Source: an uncultured Collinsella sp. (GTDB lineage: Bacteria > Actinomycetota > Coriobacteriia > Coriobacteriales > Coriobacteriaceae). From it: a stretch of DNA of 64,000 nucleotides. Below, one piece after another: positions 1 through 8,596 of the stretch (position 1 is the first letter of the stretch; each line of letters opens with the position of its first letter). The stretch is from positions 76,544 through 140,543 of the forward strand of contig CAAEMX010000060.1 in the NCBI GenBank assembly GCA_900757185.1, in the 5' to 3' direction. A program made the translations under genes and the position numbers. The notes below the pieces were generated by a model. The model saw only the letters and a list, made by a program, of their open reading frames with translations. It did not search any database and had not been told where the DNA came from.

Positions 1-1766
1 CCGGTCCACAGGGCGCATGCCAGCTGCGGGGTATAGCCGCAGAACCACAGGTTGGTGGTGTTGTCGGTGGTGCCCGTCTTGCCGGCATAGGGCTGGTTGA
101 CACTCAGGGCGCCGGCAGCACCCGTACCGCTGCCCTTCATGACGCCGGACAGAACATCGGTGACCGCGGCGGCCTCGCCCTCGGTAAGCACCTGTGAGGG
201 ATTGTCGGTGTGCTGGTACAGCACCGAACCGGTACGAGAGTCAATCTCGGTGATGGCGATCGGCTGGCGATAGTAGCCGCCGTTGGCAAACGTCGCGTAG
301 GCGGCGGCCATCTCGAGCGGCGAGATCGAGCCGGTGCCGAGGGTCATGACGGGAACGTCCTCGATGTTGTCCTTGGCGGGGTCGATGCCGAGCTTTTTGA
401 CGAGCGAGATGATCTTGCTGTTGCCGACGGCTTCCGCCACCTGGATGTAGCCGGTGTTGGAGGAGTATGCCGTCGCCTGCTTAAGCGTGATGTTGCCATA
501 GCTCTGGTTGGCGTAGTTTTGTACCTCGGTTGTGGTGCCCTTGGCCTTGAGCGGCGAGTTGCAGTTGAGGGTGACGTTGGGGTTCATGCCGTTTTGGATG
601 GCAGTTGCCAGCGTAAAGGCCTTAAAGGTGGAGCCGACGGGACGCTTGGCCGTGGCATGGTTTACGTGGTTCTCGTCGGCGTTGTAGTCGTAGCCGCCCA
701 CCATGCACTTGATGTAGCCGGTCTTGGGGTCGACGACGACCATGCCCATGTCCAGGCCGTCAAGCGAGAGCGTGTCGAGCTGCTCGCGGACGGCATTCTC
801 TGCCACCTGCTGCATCGTGGGGTCGATGGTGGTCTTGACGGTCAGGCCGCCCTTAAAGAGCACGTCGGTCGAGAACTCCTGCTCCAGTAGCTGCTTGACG
901 TAGGAGACAAAGTAGGGCTGCGAGTATACGTCGACGCCGCTGCCCGAGATTTCGGTCACGTTGAGGGTGATGGGCTCGGCCTGTGCGGCATCGTGCTCCT
1001 CCTGGGTGATGTGGCCCAGGCGCAGCATGTTGTCGAGAACCTTGTTGCGGCGAGACAGTGCCAGATCGGGGTTGACCGTGGGGTCGTACTGCGAAGGCGA
1101 GTTGGGAAGGCCGATGAGCAGCGCGGCCTCGCTGAGGGTGAGGTCGGCGGCGCTCTTGGACAGATAGGTCTCGGCTGCGGCCTCGATGCCGTAGGCGCCG
1201 TGGCCGTAATAGATGGTGTTGAGGTACATCATGAGGATCTCGTCTTTGGAGTACATGTCCTCCATCTTGATGGCGATGTAGGCCTCGCGCACCTTACGCT
1301 CAATGGTCGAGTCGAACTGCTCCTCCTGCAGGATGGTGTTGCGCACAAGCTGCTGGGTGATAGTCGAGGCGCCTTCGTGCCCGCCACCGAGGGTTGCCAC
1401 CGCAGCACGCGCGATACCCCACAGGTCGATACCGCCGTGCTCGTAGAAGCGCTCGTCCTCGACGTCAACGGTGCCCTGCAGCACGTAGGGGGAGACCTCG
1501 TCCTTGGTGATAGACTTGCGGTTTTGCGTGTAGAAGCTCGCGATCTTGTTGCCGTTGCAGTCGACGATCTCGGTGGGCTCGCTCACCAGATACGCGTTGG
1601 CGTCGGTGTAGTCGGGCAGATCGGACAGCCAGCGGTTGACGTTGCCGACCATGCCGATGCCAAATGCCACGCCCGCAATCAGCAGAAAGCCCAAAAACGA
1701 GAGCAGGATTATGGGCAGAGCATGCGTCTTTGAACGGCTGCGTCCCTGTCGTTGGCGAGGACCCAT
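1..1766 (-). CDS. Class A penicillin-binding protein (PBP1A-like), C-terminus beyond window
   Basis: Bifunctional peptidoglycan synthase: the glycosyltransferase domain polymerises lipid II and the transpeptidase domain cross-links stem peptides outside the membrane. Read on the minus strand, the protein has a short basic N-terminus and one membrane anchor (about residues 13-36). The glycosyltransferase signature EDERFYEHGG with its catalytic Glu is near residue 105. The transpeptidase motifs follow: STFK near 379, SSN near 437 and KTG near 562. At least 588 residues lie in the window with no stop, so the C-terminus lies off the left edge. The start at 1766 is preceded by GGAGG seven bases upstream. 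It is transcribed divergently from the U32 gene across about 160 bp. Large plus-strand open frames here are shadows. Confidence 0.93.
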   Translation of the reverse strand, partial: MGPRQRQGRSRSKTHALPIILLSFLGFLLIAGVAFGIGMVGNVNRWLSDLPDYTDANAYLVSEPTEIVDCNGNKIASFYTQNRKSITKDEVSPYVLQGTVDVEDERFYEHGGIDLWGIARAAVATLGGGHEGASTITQQLVRNTILQEEQFDSTIERKVREAYIAIKMEDMYSKDEILMMYLNTIYYGHGAYGIEAAAETYLSKSAADLTLSEAALLIGLPNSPSQYDPTVNPDLALSRRNKVLDNMLRLGHITQEEHDAAQAEPITLNVTEISGSGVDVYSQPYFVSYVKQLLEQEFSTDVLFKGGLTVKTTIDPTMQQVAENAVREQLDTLSLDGLDMGMVVVDPKTGYIKCMVGGYDYNADENHVNHATAKRPVGSTFKAFTLATAIQNGMNPNVTLNCNSPLKAKGTTTEVQNYANQSYGNITLKQATAYSSNTGYIQVAEAVGNSKIISLVKKLGIDPAKDNIEDVPVMTLGTGSISPLEMAAAYATFANGGYYRQPIAITEIDSRTGSVLYQHTDNPSQVLTEGEAAAVTDVLSGVMKGSGTGAAGALSVNQPYAGKTGTTDNTTNLWFCGYTPQLACALWT

Positions 1767-1928
1767 ATATTGACCTCCAGGTATGTCGTGCCGGACGGTG
1801 GATGTGCCGTCGGGGCAGGATGGACATAAGTTATTACACGATAAACCAAACGGGGCGCGCGAGGCCTCGTGTATGCTGGAAGACGGCATTTTTCAGAGTG
1901 AATGCATACCTTGGTAAGGAGTTTGTCG

Positions 1929-3905
1929 ATGGCGATTCGGACGATGGGGCCGAGCGGACAATACGAGACTGGATTGGATGCTGCCGGTGCGGCGCTGCCC
2001 GAGCTGCTGGCGCCGGCGGGCGGACTCGACCAGATGCTTGCGGCCATCGCCGCGGGTGCCGATGCCATCTATGCGGGGTTGGGCGGCTTTAACGCCCGTG
2101 TGAGCGCCCATGGCTTTACGGATAACGAGTTTGCGCGCGGCTGCGCCGTGGCGCATGCCCATGGCGTGCGTGTGTACGTAACGCTCAACGTGTTCGTGTT
2201 TGACGATGAGTTGTCCGACGCGGTGGCGTTGGGAGCTCATGCACTGGAGCTGGGCGCCGATGCTCTGATTGTCGCCGATGCCGGGTTGGCCTGCGCGCTG
2301 CGCGCGGCGATTCCCGGGGTCGAGATTCACCTGTCCACGCAGGCGGGCGCTCATAGCGAGGGTGCCGTGCGGCTTGCCGCCGATGAGCTGGGGGTCGAGC
2401 GCGTGACGACGGCACGCGAGCTGACGGTCGACGAGATTGCGGCGCTATGTGCCACGGGCGTGCCCATCGAGGTATTCTGCCACGGTGCGATTTGCATCGG
2501 CTATTCGGGGGCGTGCGAGTTCTCGGCCTTGCGGCGTGGGCGCTCGGCGATGCGCGGCGACTGCACGCAGCCGTGCCGTCTGGCGTACGACCTAGTGGAC
2601 GAGGCGGGGCAGAGTGTTGTTGCCGTCGAGGGAGACCGCCTGCTTTGTCCGCGTGACTATCTGGGTATCGCGCACCTGCCCGAGCTTGTTGCCACCGGCG
2701 TGGCATCGCTCAAGATCGAGGGGCGCATGAAGAACCCCGATTACGTATTCAACGTGGTGCGGGTTTGGCGCCGGGCGCTCGATATGCTGCGCGACGGCGC
2801 GTGGGACCCCGGTGCCGTGGAAGAGCTTGAGCGCGAGCTGGGAAGGTCGTTTAACCGTGGGTTTACCGATGCGTACCTGCGAGGGCGTTCGGGTGCCGAG
2901 CTGATGAGCTTTGAGCGTGCAATTAACCAGGGCGTGCGCGTGGGGCGCTTGGTCGCTGTGGGCCACGAAGAGGTGACCGTTGAGCTCGATGCCGCCGTGG
3001 CGGCGGGTGACACGCTCGAGATTCGGTTCTATCCGGGCGTCGACGCGCGCCCCGATGTGCCCAAGCGCTGGCCGCAGGTGCCCTGCCCGGTGGATGCCGC
3101 AGCGGGGAAGCGCGTCGTCGTGCATTGCAAGCGTAAGGTGGACGCGGGCTGCGAGGTATACCTGATTCGCAGCGCCGGCGTGTTGGATCAGACAGCGGCG
3201 GTGTTGGAGCGCATGCGGGCCGAGGCGGATGCGATTGCACCCGTTGCGCGCGCCGTTGAGGTGCTGCCCTTTGAGGACGTTGCGGTGGATGGCGGTGCGT
3301 CGACGGAGTTGGCGGGGTCGGCGGGGCCGGCAAAGCGCGAGGATTTTGCTCGTATGGTCTTTGCCTGGGAGCTGATGGATGTGGGTCCGCGCGATGAGCG
3401 AGATCTGTCCGATACAACGGTGGTGCTCGACGAAGTGTGCCGCGCGGGCGACGCCGAGCGGACTCGGGCGCTTATGCAGCGTGCCGGGCGCGTCGTCTGC
3501 CGCAATCTGGGACAAGTGGCGATGGCCCGCGAGCTGGGCACAACGTTTGACGTGGCGGCGCCGGTGTTCTGTGCCAATCGGGCCACGCTTACCTGGCTGC
3601 GCGGACTCGGTGCGGGGCGGGTGTGCTTGTCGGCCGAGTTGCTCGGCAATGATGCGGAGCGTGTTGCCGAACTTGCCGCTTGCCCCGGTGTCTTGGGGCC
3701 TGTCGATGCCGACCGTCCCGAGCTCATGGTGTGCGAGCACTGCTTGCTGACTGCCGAGGGCGCCTGCGCCACGGATGCAACGGGGCAGGTCCGTTGCCGT
3801 GACTGCTCGCGCCGTCAGCAGGCGCGCTTTTTGGTCGAACGTGACGGCACGCGTTTGCCGGTCGTTATCGACGCGTGCGGCAGGACGAGGATTTTCCTGT
3901 CGTAG
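1929..3905 (+). CDS. U32 family protein (peptidase U32 / RlhA-like)
   Basis: Member of the U32 family; characterised relatives (RlhA, TrhP) hydroxylate rRNA or tRNA, while older annotations call them collagenase-like peptidases. The N-terminal TIM-barrel begins LLAPAGGLDQML. The family cysteine signature is present: EVFCHGAICIGYSGACEFS, then RGDCTQPCR and LLCPRDY. A middle beta-rich segment follows, and the C-terminus carries a second Cys cluster (CEHC, then C-x(8)-C-x2-C) that looks metal-binding. At 658 residues it matches the long RlhA type rather than the short YegQ type. The ATG at 1929 is chosen because AAGGAG lies just upstream; an in-frame ATG at 1902 has no such site. The exact RNA substrate cannot be told from sequence. 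Confidence 0.85.
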   Translation: MAIRTMGPSGQYETGLDAAGAALPELLAPAGGLDQMLAAIAAGADAIYAGLGGFNARVSAHGFTDNEFARGCAVAHAHGVRVYVTLNVFVFDDELSDAVALGAHALELGADALIVADAGLACALRAAIPGVEIHLSTQAGAHSEGAVRLAADELGVERVTTARELTVDEIAALCATGVPIEVFCHGAICIGYSGACEFSALRRGRSAMRGDCTQPCRLAYDLVDEAGQSVVAVEGDRLLCPRDYLGIAHLPELVATGVASLKIEGRMKNPDYVFNVVRVWRRALDMLRDGAWDPGAVEELERELGRSFNRGFTDAYLRGRSGAELMSFERAINQGVRVGRLVAVGHEEVTVELDAAVAAGDTLEIRFYPGVDARPDVPKRWPQVPCPVDAAAGKRVVVHCKRKVDAGCEVYLIRSAGVLDQTAAVLERMRAEADAIAPVARAVEVLPFEDVAVDGGASTELAGSAGPAKREDFARMVFAWELMDVGPRDERDLSDTTVVLDEVCRAGDAERTRALMQRAGRVVCRNLGQVAMARELGTTFDVAAPVFCANRATLTWLRGLGAGRVCLSAELLGNDAERVAELAACPGVLGPVDADRPELMVCEHCLLTAEGACATDATGQVRCRDCSRRQQARFLVERDGTRLPVVIDACGRTRIFLS

Positions 3906-4002
3906 GTGCCGCGTCGCGCTGTTTTGGTTATTATTAATGGGTTTATGAACTTCCAGCACCGCCGTATCCGGTGAGGGTGCTATAGCAAAAGGAGGATACC
4001 CA

Positions 4003-5214
4003 ATGCTGTCTGTTGACGAGCAAATGCGTATCATCACCTCGGGTGCAGCGCAGATCGTCCCCGAGGCCGACCTTCGCAAGAAGCTTGAGAAGGGCGAGCC
4101 CCTCAACATCAAGCTCGGCGTCGATCCCACCAGCCCCGACCTGCACCTGGGCCATGCCGTGCCCCTGCGCAAGATGCGTCAGTTCCAGGACCTGGGCCAC
4201 AACGTCACCCTTATCATCGGCAACGGCACTGCGCTGATCGGCGACCCCTCGGGCAAGAACTCCACCCGCCCGCAGCTTTCGCAGGAGCAGATCGAGGCCA
4301 ACGCCGAGACCTACGTGAGCCAGGCCATGAAGATCCTGGACCCCGAGAAGACCACCATCGTGCACAACGGCGACTGGATCCTTTCGATGGACCTGGCCGG
4401 CCTGCTGCAGGTGTGCTCCAAGTTCACCGTCGCCCGCATCCTTGAGCGCGACGACTTTACCAAGCGCTACCAGTCCCAGACGCCGATTGCCCTGCACGAG
4501 TTTCTGTACCCCGTGATGCAGGCCTTCGACTCCGTTCAGATCAAGGCCGACGTCGAGATGGGCGGCACCGACCAGCTCTTCAACCTGCTCGCCGGCCGCG
4601 AGCTCATGGAGAAGATGGGCATGGAGCCGCAGATCGCGCTTACCATGCCGCTGCTCGAGGGCACCGACGGCGTGCGCAAGATGTCCAAGTCCTATGGCAA
4701 CTACATCGGCCTGACCGACGCTCCCAAGGATATGTTCGGCAAGACCATGTCCATCCCCGACGAGATGATCGGCAAGTACTATCGTCTGGCCAGCTCGCTC
4801 GCCCCGGCCGAGGTCGACAAGATCGATGCCGCCCTGGCCGATGGCTCCGCCGACCCCTACGAGCTCAAGCGCGCTCTAGGCCGCGACCTGTGCGACACCT
4901 ACCACGGTGCTGGCGCCGGCGACGAGGCTCAGGCCGAGTTCGACCGTGTGTTCAAGGAGGGCCAGCTTGCCGACTTCCCCGAGAAGCACGTTGAGCTGAC
5001 CGTCAACGACGAGGGCCAGATTTACCTCGCTGGCCTGCTCAAGGACCTGGGCCTTTCGGCCAGCGCCGGTCAGGCCCGCCGCGACATCGACGGCGGCGGC
5101 GTCAAGATCAACGGCAAGGCTGTGGCTCCCAAGAGCTACAACATCGATCCGAGCGCCCTCAAGCTGGGCGACACCCTCTCCGTGGGCAAGCGCAAGGGCT
5201 TTAAGTTGGTTTAG
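4003..5214 (+). CDS. tyrS: Tyrosyl-tRNA synthetase
   Basis: Charges tRNA-Tyr with tyrosine in the cytoplasm. It is a class I synthetase: the HIGH-type motif HLGH is near residue 47 and KMSKS near residue 226, followed by an S4-like RNA-binding domain over roughly the last 70 residues. KMSKS rather than KFGKT, with a length of 403, places it in the TyrZ-like (type 2) group. The ATG follows AAAGGAGG at normal distance. The 97-bp leader holds only a 6-bp stem (AGCACC/GGTGCT) and is too short for a T-box, so no tRNA-sensing leader is claimed. A 12-bp perfect hairpin begins at the last base of the stop codon. Confidence 0.97.
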   Translation: MLSVDEQMRIITSGAAQIVPEADLRKKLEKGEPLNIKLGVDPTSPDLHLGHAVPLRKMRQFQDLGHNVTLIIGNGTALIGDPSGKNSTRPQLSQEQIEANAETYVSQAMKILDPEKTTIVHNGDWILSMDLAGLLQVCSKFTVARILERDDFTKRYQSQTPIALHEFLYPVMQAFDSVQIKADVEMGGTDQLFNLLAGRELMEKMGMEPQIALTMPLLEGTDGVRKMSKSYGNYIGLTDAPKDMFGKTMSIPDEMIGKYYRLASSLAPAEVDKIDAALADGSADPYELKRALGRDLCDTYHGAGAGDEAQAEFDRVFKEGQLADFPEKHVELTVNDEGQIYLAGLLKDLGLSASAGQARRDIDGGGVKINGKAVAPKSYNIDPSALKLGDTLSVGKRKGFKLV

Positions 5215-5241
5215 TTACGCGGTTTTACCAAACCGCGTAAC
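5214..5241 (+). terminator. Perfect 12-bp hairpin at the tyrS stop
   Basis: GTTACGCGGTTT and AAACCGCGTAAC pair exactly around a TACC loop, beginning on the last base of the tyrS stop. There is no T-run, so it may act as an RNA 3'-end stabiliser or a weak terminator rather than a classical intrinsic terminator. Confidence 0.5.
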
Positions 5242-5257
5242 CGGTTGACGCTGCAAC

Positions 5258-5354
5258 CCCGCCAGAGCGGCAATCTGCCTTTCAACTTCGGCGGCATGAC
5301 CAGAAGGTCAATGCCGCCTCGTTTCAAGGCACCTTGCTCGCTCTGGCGGGTTTT
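5258..5354 (+). terminator. Long interrupted hairpin after tyrS followed by TTTT
   Basis: A single 93-nt fold: outer arms CCCGCCAGAGCG/CGCTCTGGCGGG (5258-5269 with 5339-5350), then GCAA/TTGC, TGCCTT/AAGGCA, GGCGGCAT/ATGCCGCC and GACC/GGTC around an AGAA loop, about 34 pairs in all. TTTT follows at 5351. It could end tyrS transcription, but it is far larger than a terminator needs to be. Confidence 0.5.
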
Positions 5355-5407
5355 CGCTGTCGTTGCCAAGACATCGGCGCTTCCGTTGTTGTAGGTGGCA
5401 GTTAGGT

Positions 5408-5438
5408 GCACTCATTGGGGACAGACTTAAATGAGTGC
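5408..5438 (+). repeat. GGGGAC stem-loop (family 2), copy 1
   Basis: Nine perfect pairs (GCACTCATT/AATGAGTGC) enclose a 13-nt loop beginning GGGGACAGACTTA. It is one of a family of dispersed stem-loops in this window that share a GGGGAC-containing loop but differ in stem sequence. Confidence 0.6.
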
Positions 5439-5445
5439 CCACAGA

Positions 5446-5513
5446 ATGAGAGTGGATAATCTTCCGTTTTTGGCCTGCTTTGGGGTTCAAAGTGGGAGAT
5501 TATCCACTCTCAT
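5446..5513 (+). repeat. 17-bp perfect inverted repeat between tyrS and ade
   Basis: ATGAGAGTGGATAATCT at 5446-5462 is exactly reversed at 5497-5513, with a 34-nt centre. No gene, T-run or recombinase is adjacent. The element lies between two GGGGAC stem-loops. Confidence 0.6.
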
Positions 5514-5520
5514 CATTTTG

Positions 5521-5549
5521 CGGCACTTGGGGACGTTCCTTTTGTGCCG
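5521..5549 (+). repeat. GGGGAC stem-loop, copy 2
   Basis: CGGCAC/GTGCCG stem around a loop containing GGGGACGTTCCTTTT. The loop is nearly the same as in the copies at 8556 and 7547. A degenerate relative with ACCTGCCCCC in the loop follows at about 5574-5606. Confidence 0.55.
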
Positions 5550-5676
5550 GCACTTTGGGACACTCCTTGTCATTGGTACAAAGCAACCTGCCCCCATTGC
5601 GCCAAGCGGCGTGTGCCGTTAAACGGAGGGGGTGTATTCCCGACCCATCGTTTGGGCATACAATGGCTATTGTCTT

Positions 5677-5712
5677 GCTGCGGTGAAGGTCTGTCCGCTC
5701 CGCAGCTTTTTT
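5677..5712 (+). terminator. Intrinsic-terminator-like hairpin in the ade leader
   Basis: GCTGCGG/CCGCAGC (5677-5683 and 5700-5706) is followed directly by six T, and the ribosome-binding site of ade comes eight bases later. A possible -10 box TACAAT lies at 5659-5664. This makes it a candidate attenuator. The roughly 40-nt leader is too short for a purine riboswitch. Confidence 0.55.
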
Positions 5713-5732
5713 CTACAGTTAAAGGAGTATGT

Positions 5733-7553
5733 ATGTCCGTTGAGGTCATGAGGTCTGTGATCGAGGCCGCCGAGGGTCGCGTGCCCGTCGACACGCTGTT
5801 TACCAATGCGCAGATTGTCGACGTGTACGGTCAGCGCGTGGCGCCCGGTAGCGTTGCCGTCAAGGGCGGCGTAATCGTCGGCGTGCTCTACGACGGTCGC
5901 GACGATGCCGCCGGTACCTATGAGGCTGCCGAGGTTATCGACTGCCAGGGTCTCTATCTCGCCCCCGGCTTTATCGACGGACATCTGCACATTGAGTCCT
6001 CGAACATCCGCCCCGCCGAGTATGCGCGCATGGCGGCGACGCGCGGTACTACCACCGCCATTGCCGACAGCCACGAGATCGCCAACGTGGCGGGCCTGGA
6101 CGGCCTGCACTTTATGATCGAGGACGGTCGCCGCGCGCCCATTTCCATCAAGTACATGATGCCCTCGTGCGTGCCCGCGCTGCCCGATGAGCAAGCGGGC
6201 GCTGTGATTACCGCAGCTGACATGCAGGCGTTTTTTGCCGAGCATCCGGGCGATGTTTTTGGCCTGGGCGAGATGATGAACCTGCCGGGTGTCTTTATGG
6301 CCGACCCCGAGACCTGTGCTCGCATCGATGCTGCCAACCAGACGCCGTCCAAGCAGGTCGACGGCCATGCACCGCTCGTTGCCGGCAAGGACCTTAATGC
6401 CTATGCCGCGGCGGGCATTATCGCCGATCACGAGTCGACGATTCCCGAGGAGGCGCTCGATAAACTGTCTCGTGGCATGTACGTGATGCTGCGCGAGGGC
6501 ACGTGCAGCCATGACCTGGCCAATCTGTCGCCGATGCTGCTGGAGAACCCCGCGCGCGCCCGCCGCTGCTGCTTTGCGACTGACGACCGCGCCCCTTCCG
6601 ATGCGCTTGCGACTGGCATGATCGACAATGCCTGCCGTGTGGCTATCGAGGCCGGCATTGACCCCGTGGTTGCCATCTCTATGGCGTCCCTCTCCACGGC
6701 CGAGGCGTTTGGCCTGGACCACGGTTGCCGCGACCCGCATGAGCTCCGTGGCGCGATCGCCCCGGGCAAACGCGCCGACCTGCTGGTACTCAACGACCTG
6801 ACGTTTGCCACGGCACCGCATCGCGTGTATGCCGCCGGTGCTCTGGTGGCGCAGGACGGCACCTTTGTGGGCGAGATTTCACCCGAGATGGCCGAGGTTG
6901 CAGCCCTTGCCGATGAACTGCGCGCCTCCGTTAAGCTGCCGATGCTTTCGCTCGACGTATTCGACTATGCCTTTAAGCCGGGCGAAGCCGTGATTGACGT
7001 GGTGCCGGGTAAGGCCATCACGGGTATGGCTCGCCCCGAGAGCGCCGAGGGCCTGCGCCGTATTATGCTGATCGAGCGCCATGGCCGCGGCGTGTCGCTG
7101 CAGGCCGAGGGCGCCGACGGCGATGGCCCCGCTGGCCTGGGTCTTGTCGGCAAGCACATCGGTCGCGGCTGGGTGCGTGGCTTTACCATCACCGGTGGCG
7201 CCATTGCCTCCACGATCGGCCACGACTCGCACAACGTGTGCGTGGTGGGCGACAACGCCGCCGATATGATGGCTGCTGTTGAGGCTGTGGGCCAGGGTGG
7301 TCACGTGCTGGTGCGCAACGGCGAGGTCGTGGCGCGCATTCCGCTGGCGCTCGGTGGCCTGATGAGCGAGGGCACGGCCGAGGACGTTGCCGCGCAGCAC
7401 GACGACTTTATGGTCAAGGCGCGCGCCATGGGTATTGAGCCGCCGCTCGACCCCATCATGGGCATCATCTTCCTGCCCCTGCCGGTGATCCCGACGCTCC
7501 GCATCCGCCCCGAGGGCATGTTCGACGTCATGACCTTCACCTACGCCGACTAG
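5733..7553 (+). CDS. ade: Adenine deaminase
   Basis: Converts adenine to hypoxanthine and ammonia in purine salvage. The 606-residue protein has the amidohydrolase fold of the Ade/AdeC family: metal-binding GHLHIESS near residue 83, then GLGEMMN, a DHES segment and CFATDDR, with the family's C-terminal domain containing GGAIASTIGHDSHN. ATG 5733 is chosen because AAAGGAG lies six bases upstream; the open frame extends further upstream to 5544 but that part reads through the intergenic stem-loops and has no family similarity. The stop codon lies inside the left arm of a GGGGAC stem-loop. Confidence 0.95.
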   Translation: MSVEVMRSVIEAAEGRVPVDTLFTNAQIVDVYGQRVAPGSVAVKGGVIVGVLYDGRDDAAGTYEAAEVIDCQGLYLAPGFIDGHLHIESSNIRPAEYARMAATRGTTTAIADSHEIANVAGLDGLHFMIEDGRRAPISIKYMMPSCVPALPDEQAGAVITAADMQAFFAEHPGDVFGLGEMMNLPGVFMADPETCARIDAANQTPSKQVDGHAPLVAGKDLNAYAAAGIIADHESTIPEEALDKLSRGMYVMLREGTCSHDLANLSPMLLENPARARRCCFATDDRAPSDALATGMIDNACRVAIEAGIDPVVAISMASLSTAEAFGLDHGCRDPHELRGAIAPGKRADLLVLNDLTFATAPHRVYAAGALVAQDGTFVGEISPEMAEVAALADELRASVKLPMLSLDVFDYAFKPGEAVIDVVPGKAITGMARPESAEGLRRIMLIERHGRGVSLQAEGADGDGPAGLGLVGKHIGRGWVRGFTITGGAIASTIGHDSHNVCVVGDNAADMMAAVEAVGQGGHVLVRNGEVVARIPLALGGLMSEGTAEDVAAQHDDFMVKARAMGIEPPLDPIMGIIFLPLPVIPTLRIRPEGMFDVMTFTYAD

Positions 7554-7583
7554 TCATCGGGGACGTTCTTAACCGACTAGTCG
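7547..7583 (+). repeat. GGGGAC stem-loop overlapping the ade stop, copy 3
   Basis: CGACTAGTC/GACTAGTCG arms with loop ATCGGGGACGTTCTTAACC. The TAG of ade is part of the left arm. The copy at 50003 reads as its reverse complement, including GACTAGTCATT and GGGGACGTTCTTAA, showing that the same element occurs in both orientations. Confidence 0.6.
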
Positions 7584-7692
7584 CCTGCGACACTCTTTGA
7601 CGTGTCGCCTGGCGCTGCGATTGTGGGACCTCTGGCATGTGTGAGCTATTTGCCAGGTCCTTGTAACGTTTACGCCCGCGGAGTCTTATTTG

Positions 7693-7754
7693 AGCTCCCT
7701 TTGGGTACGTTGGAATCGGATATACGTCCGATTCCATCAAGCCCGAAGGGAGCT
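7693..7754 (+). promoter_or_regulatory. Nested hairpin that includes the ribosome-binding site of the next gene
   Basis: Outer arms AGCTCCCTT (7693-7701) and AAGGGAGCT (7746-7754) pair exactly; GGG/CCC continues inward, then TGGAATCGGA/TCCGATTCCA (7711-7720 with 7727-7736). The right outer arm contains AAGGGAG, the only ribosome-binding site before ATG 7760. Folding would hide it. TTTT follows, so it could instead end ade transcripts. Confidence 0.55.
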
Positions 7755-7759
7755 TTTCT

Positions 7760-8554
7760 ATGTTTAAACTGATTGCATCCGATATGGACGGCACGCTGCT
7801 TGACGAAAACGGCCAGGTGCCTCCCGAGACCTACGAACTGATTCTGGCGCTACACGAGCGTGGCGTGCATTTTGCCGCATCGTCAGGTCGTCGCTACGAT
7901 CGCCTGTGCGAGTTCTTTGCACCCGTTCGCGACAAGATGGACTTTGTCGCCGCTAACGGTGCCCAGGTCTACGCCGACGGCAAAATGGTAGACCGTGAGG
8001 TGTATTCGCACCTGGCGATTCGAAGGCTCGCCCAGGCTGTCGCGACGTTTCCCAATCTGCATCTTGCGCTTTTTGACCGAACCAAGTCCTTCCTGCTCGA
8101 TGACGAGTGCAAGTTCGTGCGTGAGGTCGATAAGGACCTTCCCAATGCCGAGCGCATTTGGGAGCTGCCCGATCCCAGTGTAAATATCATCAAGGCGAGT
8201 ATCTTTTGCGATGACGGTGCCGTTATGGACAGTGCGTACGTGCTACAGCGCGAACTCGGTCAGCTCTTTACCTTTGCGCCTTCGGGCAACGCGTGGATCG
8301 ATGCCATGCAGCCTGGTGTGTCGAAGGCCTCGGGTATCGCACAGCTCATGGAGCACTATGGCGTCGAACGTGACGAGGTCATGGCGTTTGGCGACTCGAT
8401 GAACGACTACGAGATTATTCGCTTTGTCGGCACGGGCTGCGCGATGGAAAACGCGCGCCCCGCGCTCAAGGCGGTGGCCGACCGCGTGGTGGGTTGTAAC
8501 CGCGACCACGCCGTCCAGCAAGAACTCCGTCGCGTGCTGGAGAGTCTCGCCTAA
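7760..8554 (+). CDS. HAD-superfamily phosphatase, Cof-type (HAD-IIB)
   Basis: Probable cytoplasmic sugar-phosphate or nucleotide phosphatase of the Cof/YidA subgroup. Motif I is SDMDGTLL at residues 7-14 with both catalytic Asp. SSGR forms motif II, and the magnesium-binding motif IV is GDSMNDYE near residue 213. Length (264) is usual for the group, with a C2-type cap between motifs II and III. The substrate cannot be predicted. It is convergent with a second Cof-type protein of only distant similarity, so the two are paralogues rather than a tandem copy. The ribosome-binding site lies inside the hairpin at 7693-7754. Confidence 0.9.
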   Translation: MFKLIASDMDGTLLDENGQVPPETYELILALHERGVHFAASSGRRYDRLCEFFAPVRDKMDFVAANGAQVYADGKMVDREVYSHLAIRRLAQAVATFPNLHLALFDRTKSFLLDDECKFVREVDKDLPNAERIWELPDPSVNIIKASIFCDDGAVMDSAYVLQRELGQLFTFAPSGNAWIDAMQPGVSKASGIAQLMEHYGVERDEVMAFGDSMNDYEIIRFVGTGCAMENARPALKAVADRVVGCNRDHAVQQELRRVLESLA

Positions 8555-8555
8555 T

Positions 8556-8586
8556 CCGGCAGATGGGGACGTTCCTTTTCTGCCGG
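8556..8586 (+). repeat. GGGGAC stem-loop between convergent HAD genes, copy 4
   Basis: CCGGCAGA/TCTGCCGG arms, eight perfect pairs, with loop TGGGGACGTTCCTTT. It begins two bases after the stop of the upstream gene and could serve as the 3' hairpin for one or both convergent transcripts. Confidence 0.65.
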
Positions 8587-8596
8587 GTTGCTGCTG

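Noticed and set aside
210..1733. Plus-strand open frames at the left edge
   Set aside because: Antisense shadows of the penicillin-binding protein, whose motifs are all present on the minus strand.
3906..4002. T-box leader before tyrS
   Set aside because: 97 bp is too short, and no T-box sequence or antiterminator is visible.
5659..5732. Purine riboswitch before ade
   Set aside because: The leader is only about 40 nt before the terminator-like stem and shows no three-way junction sequences.
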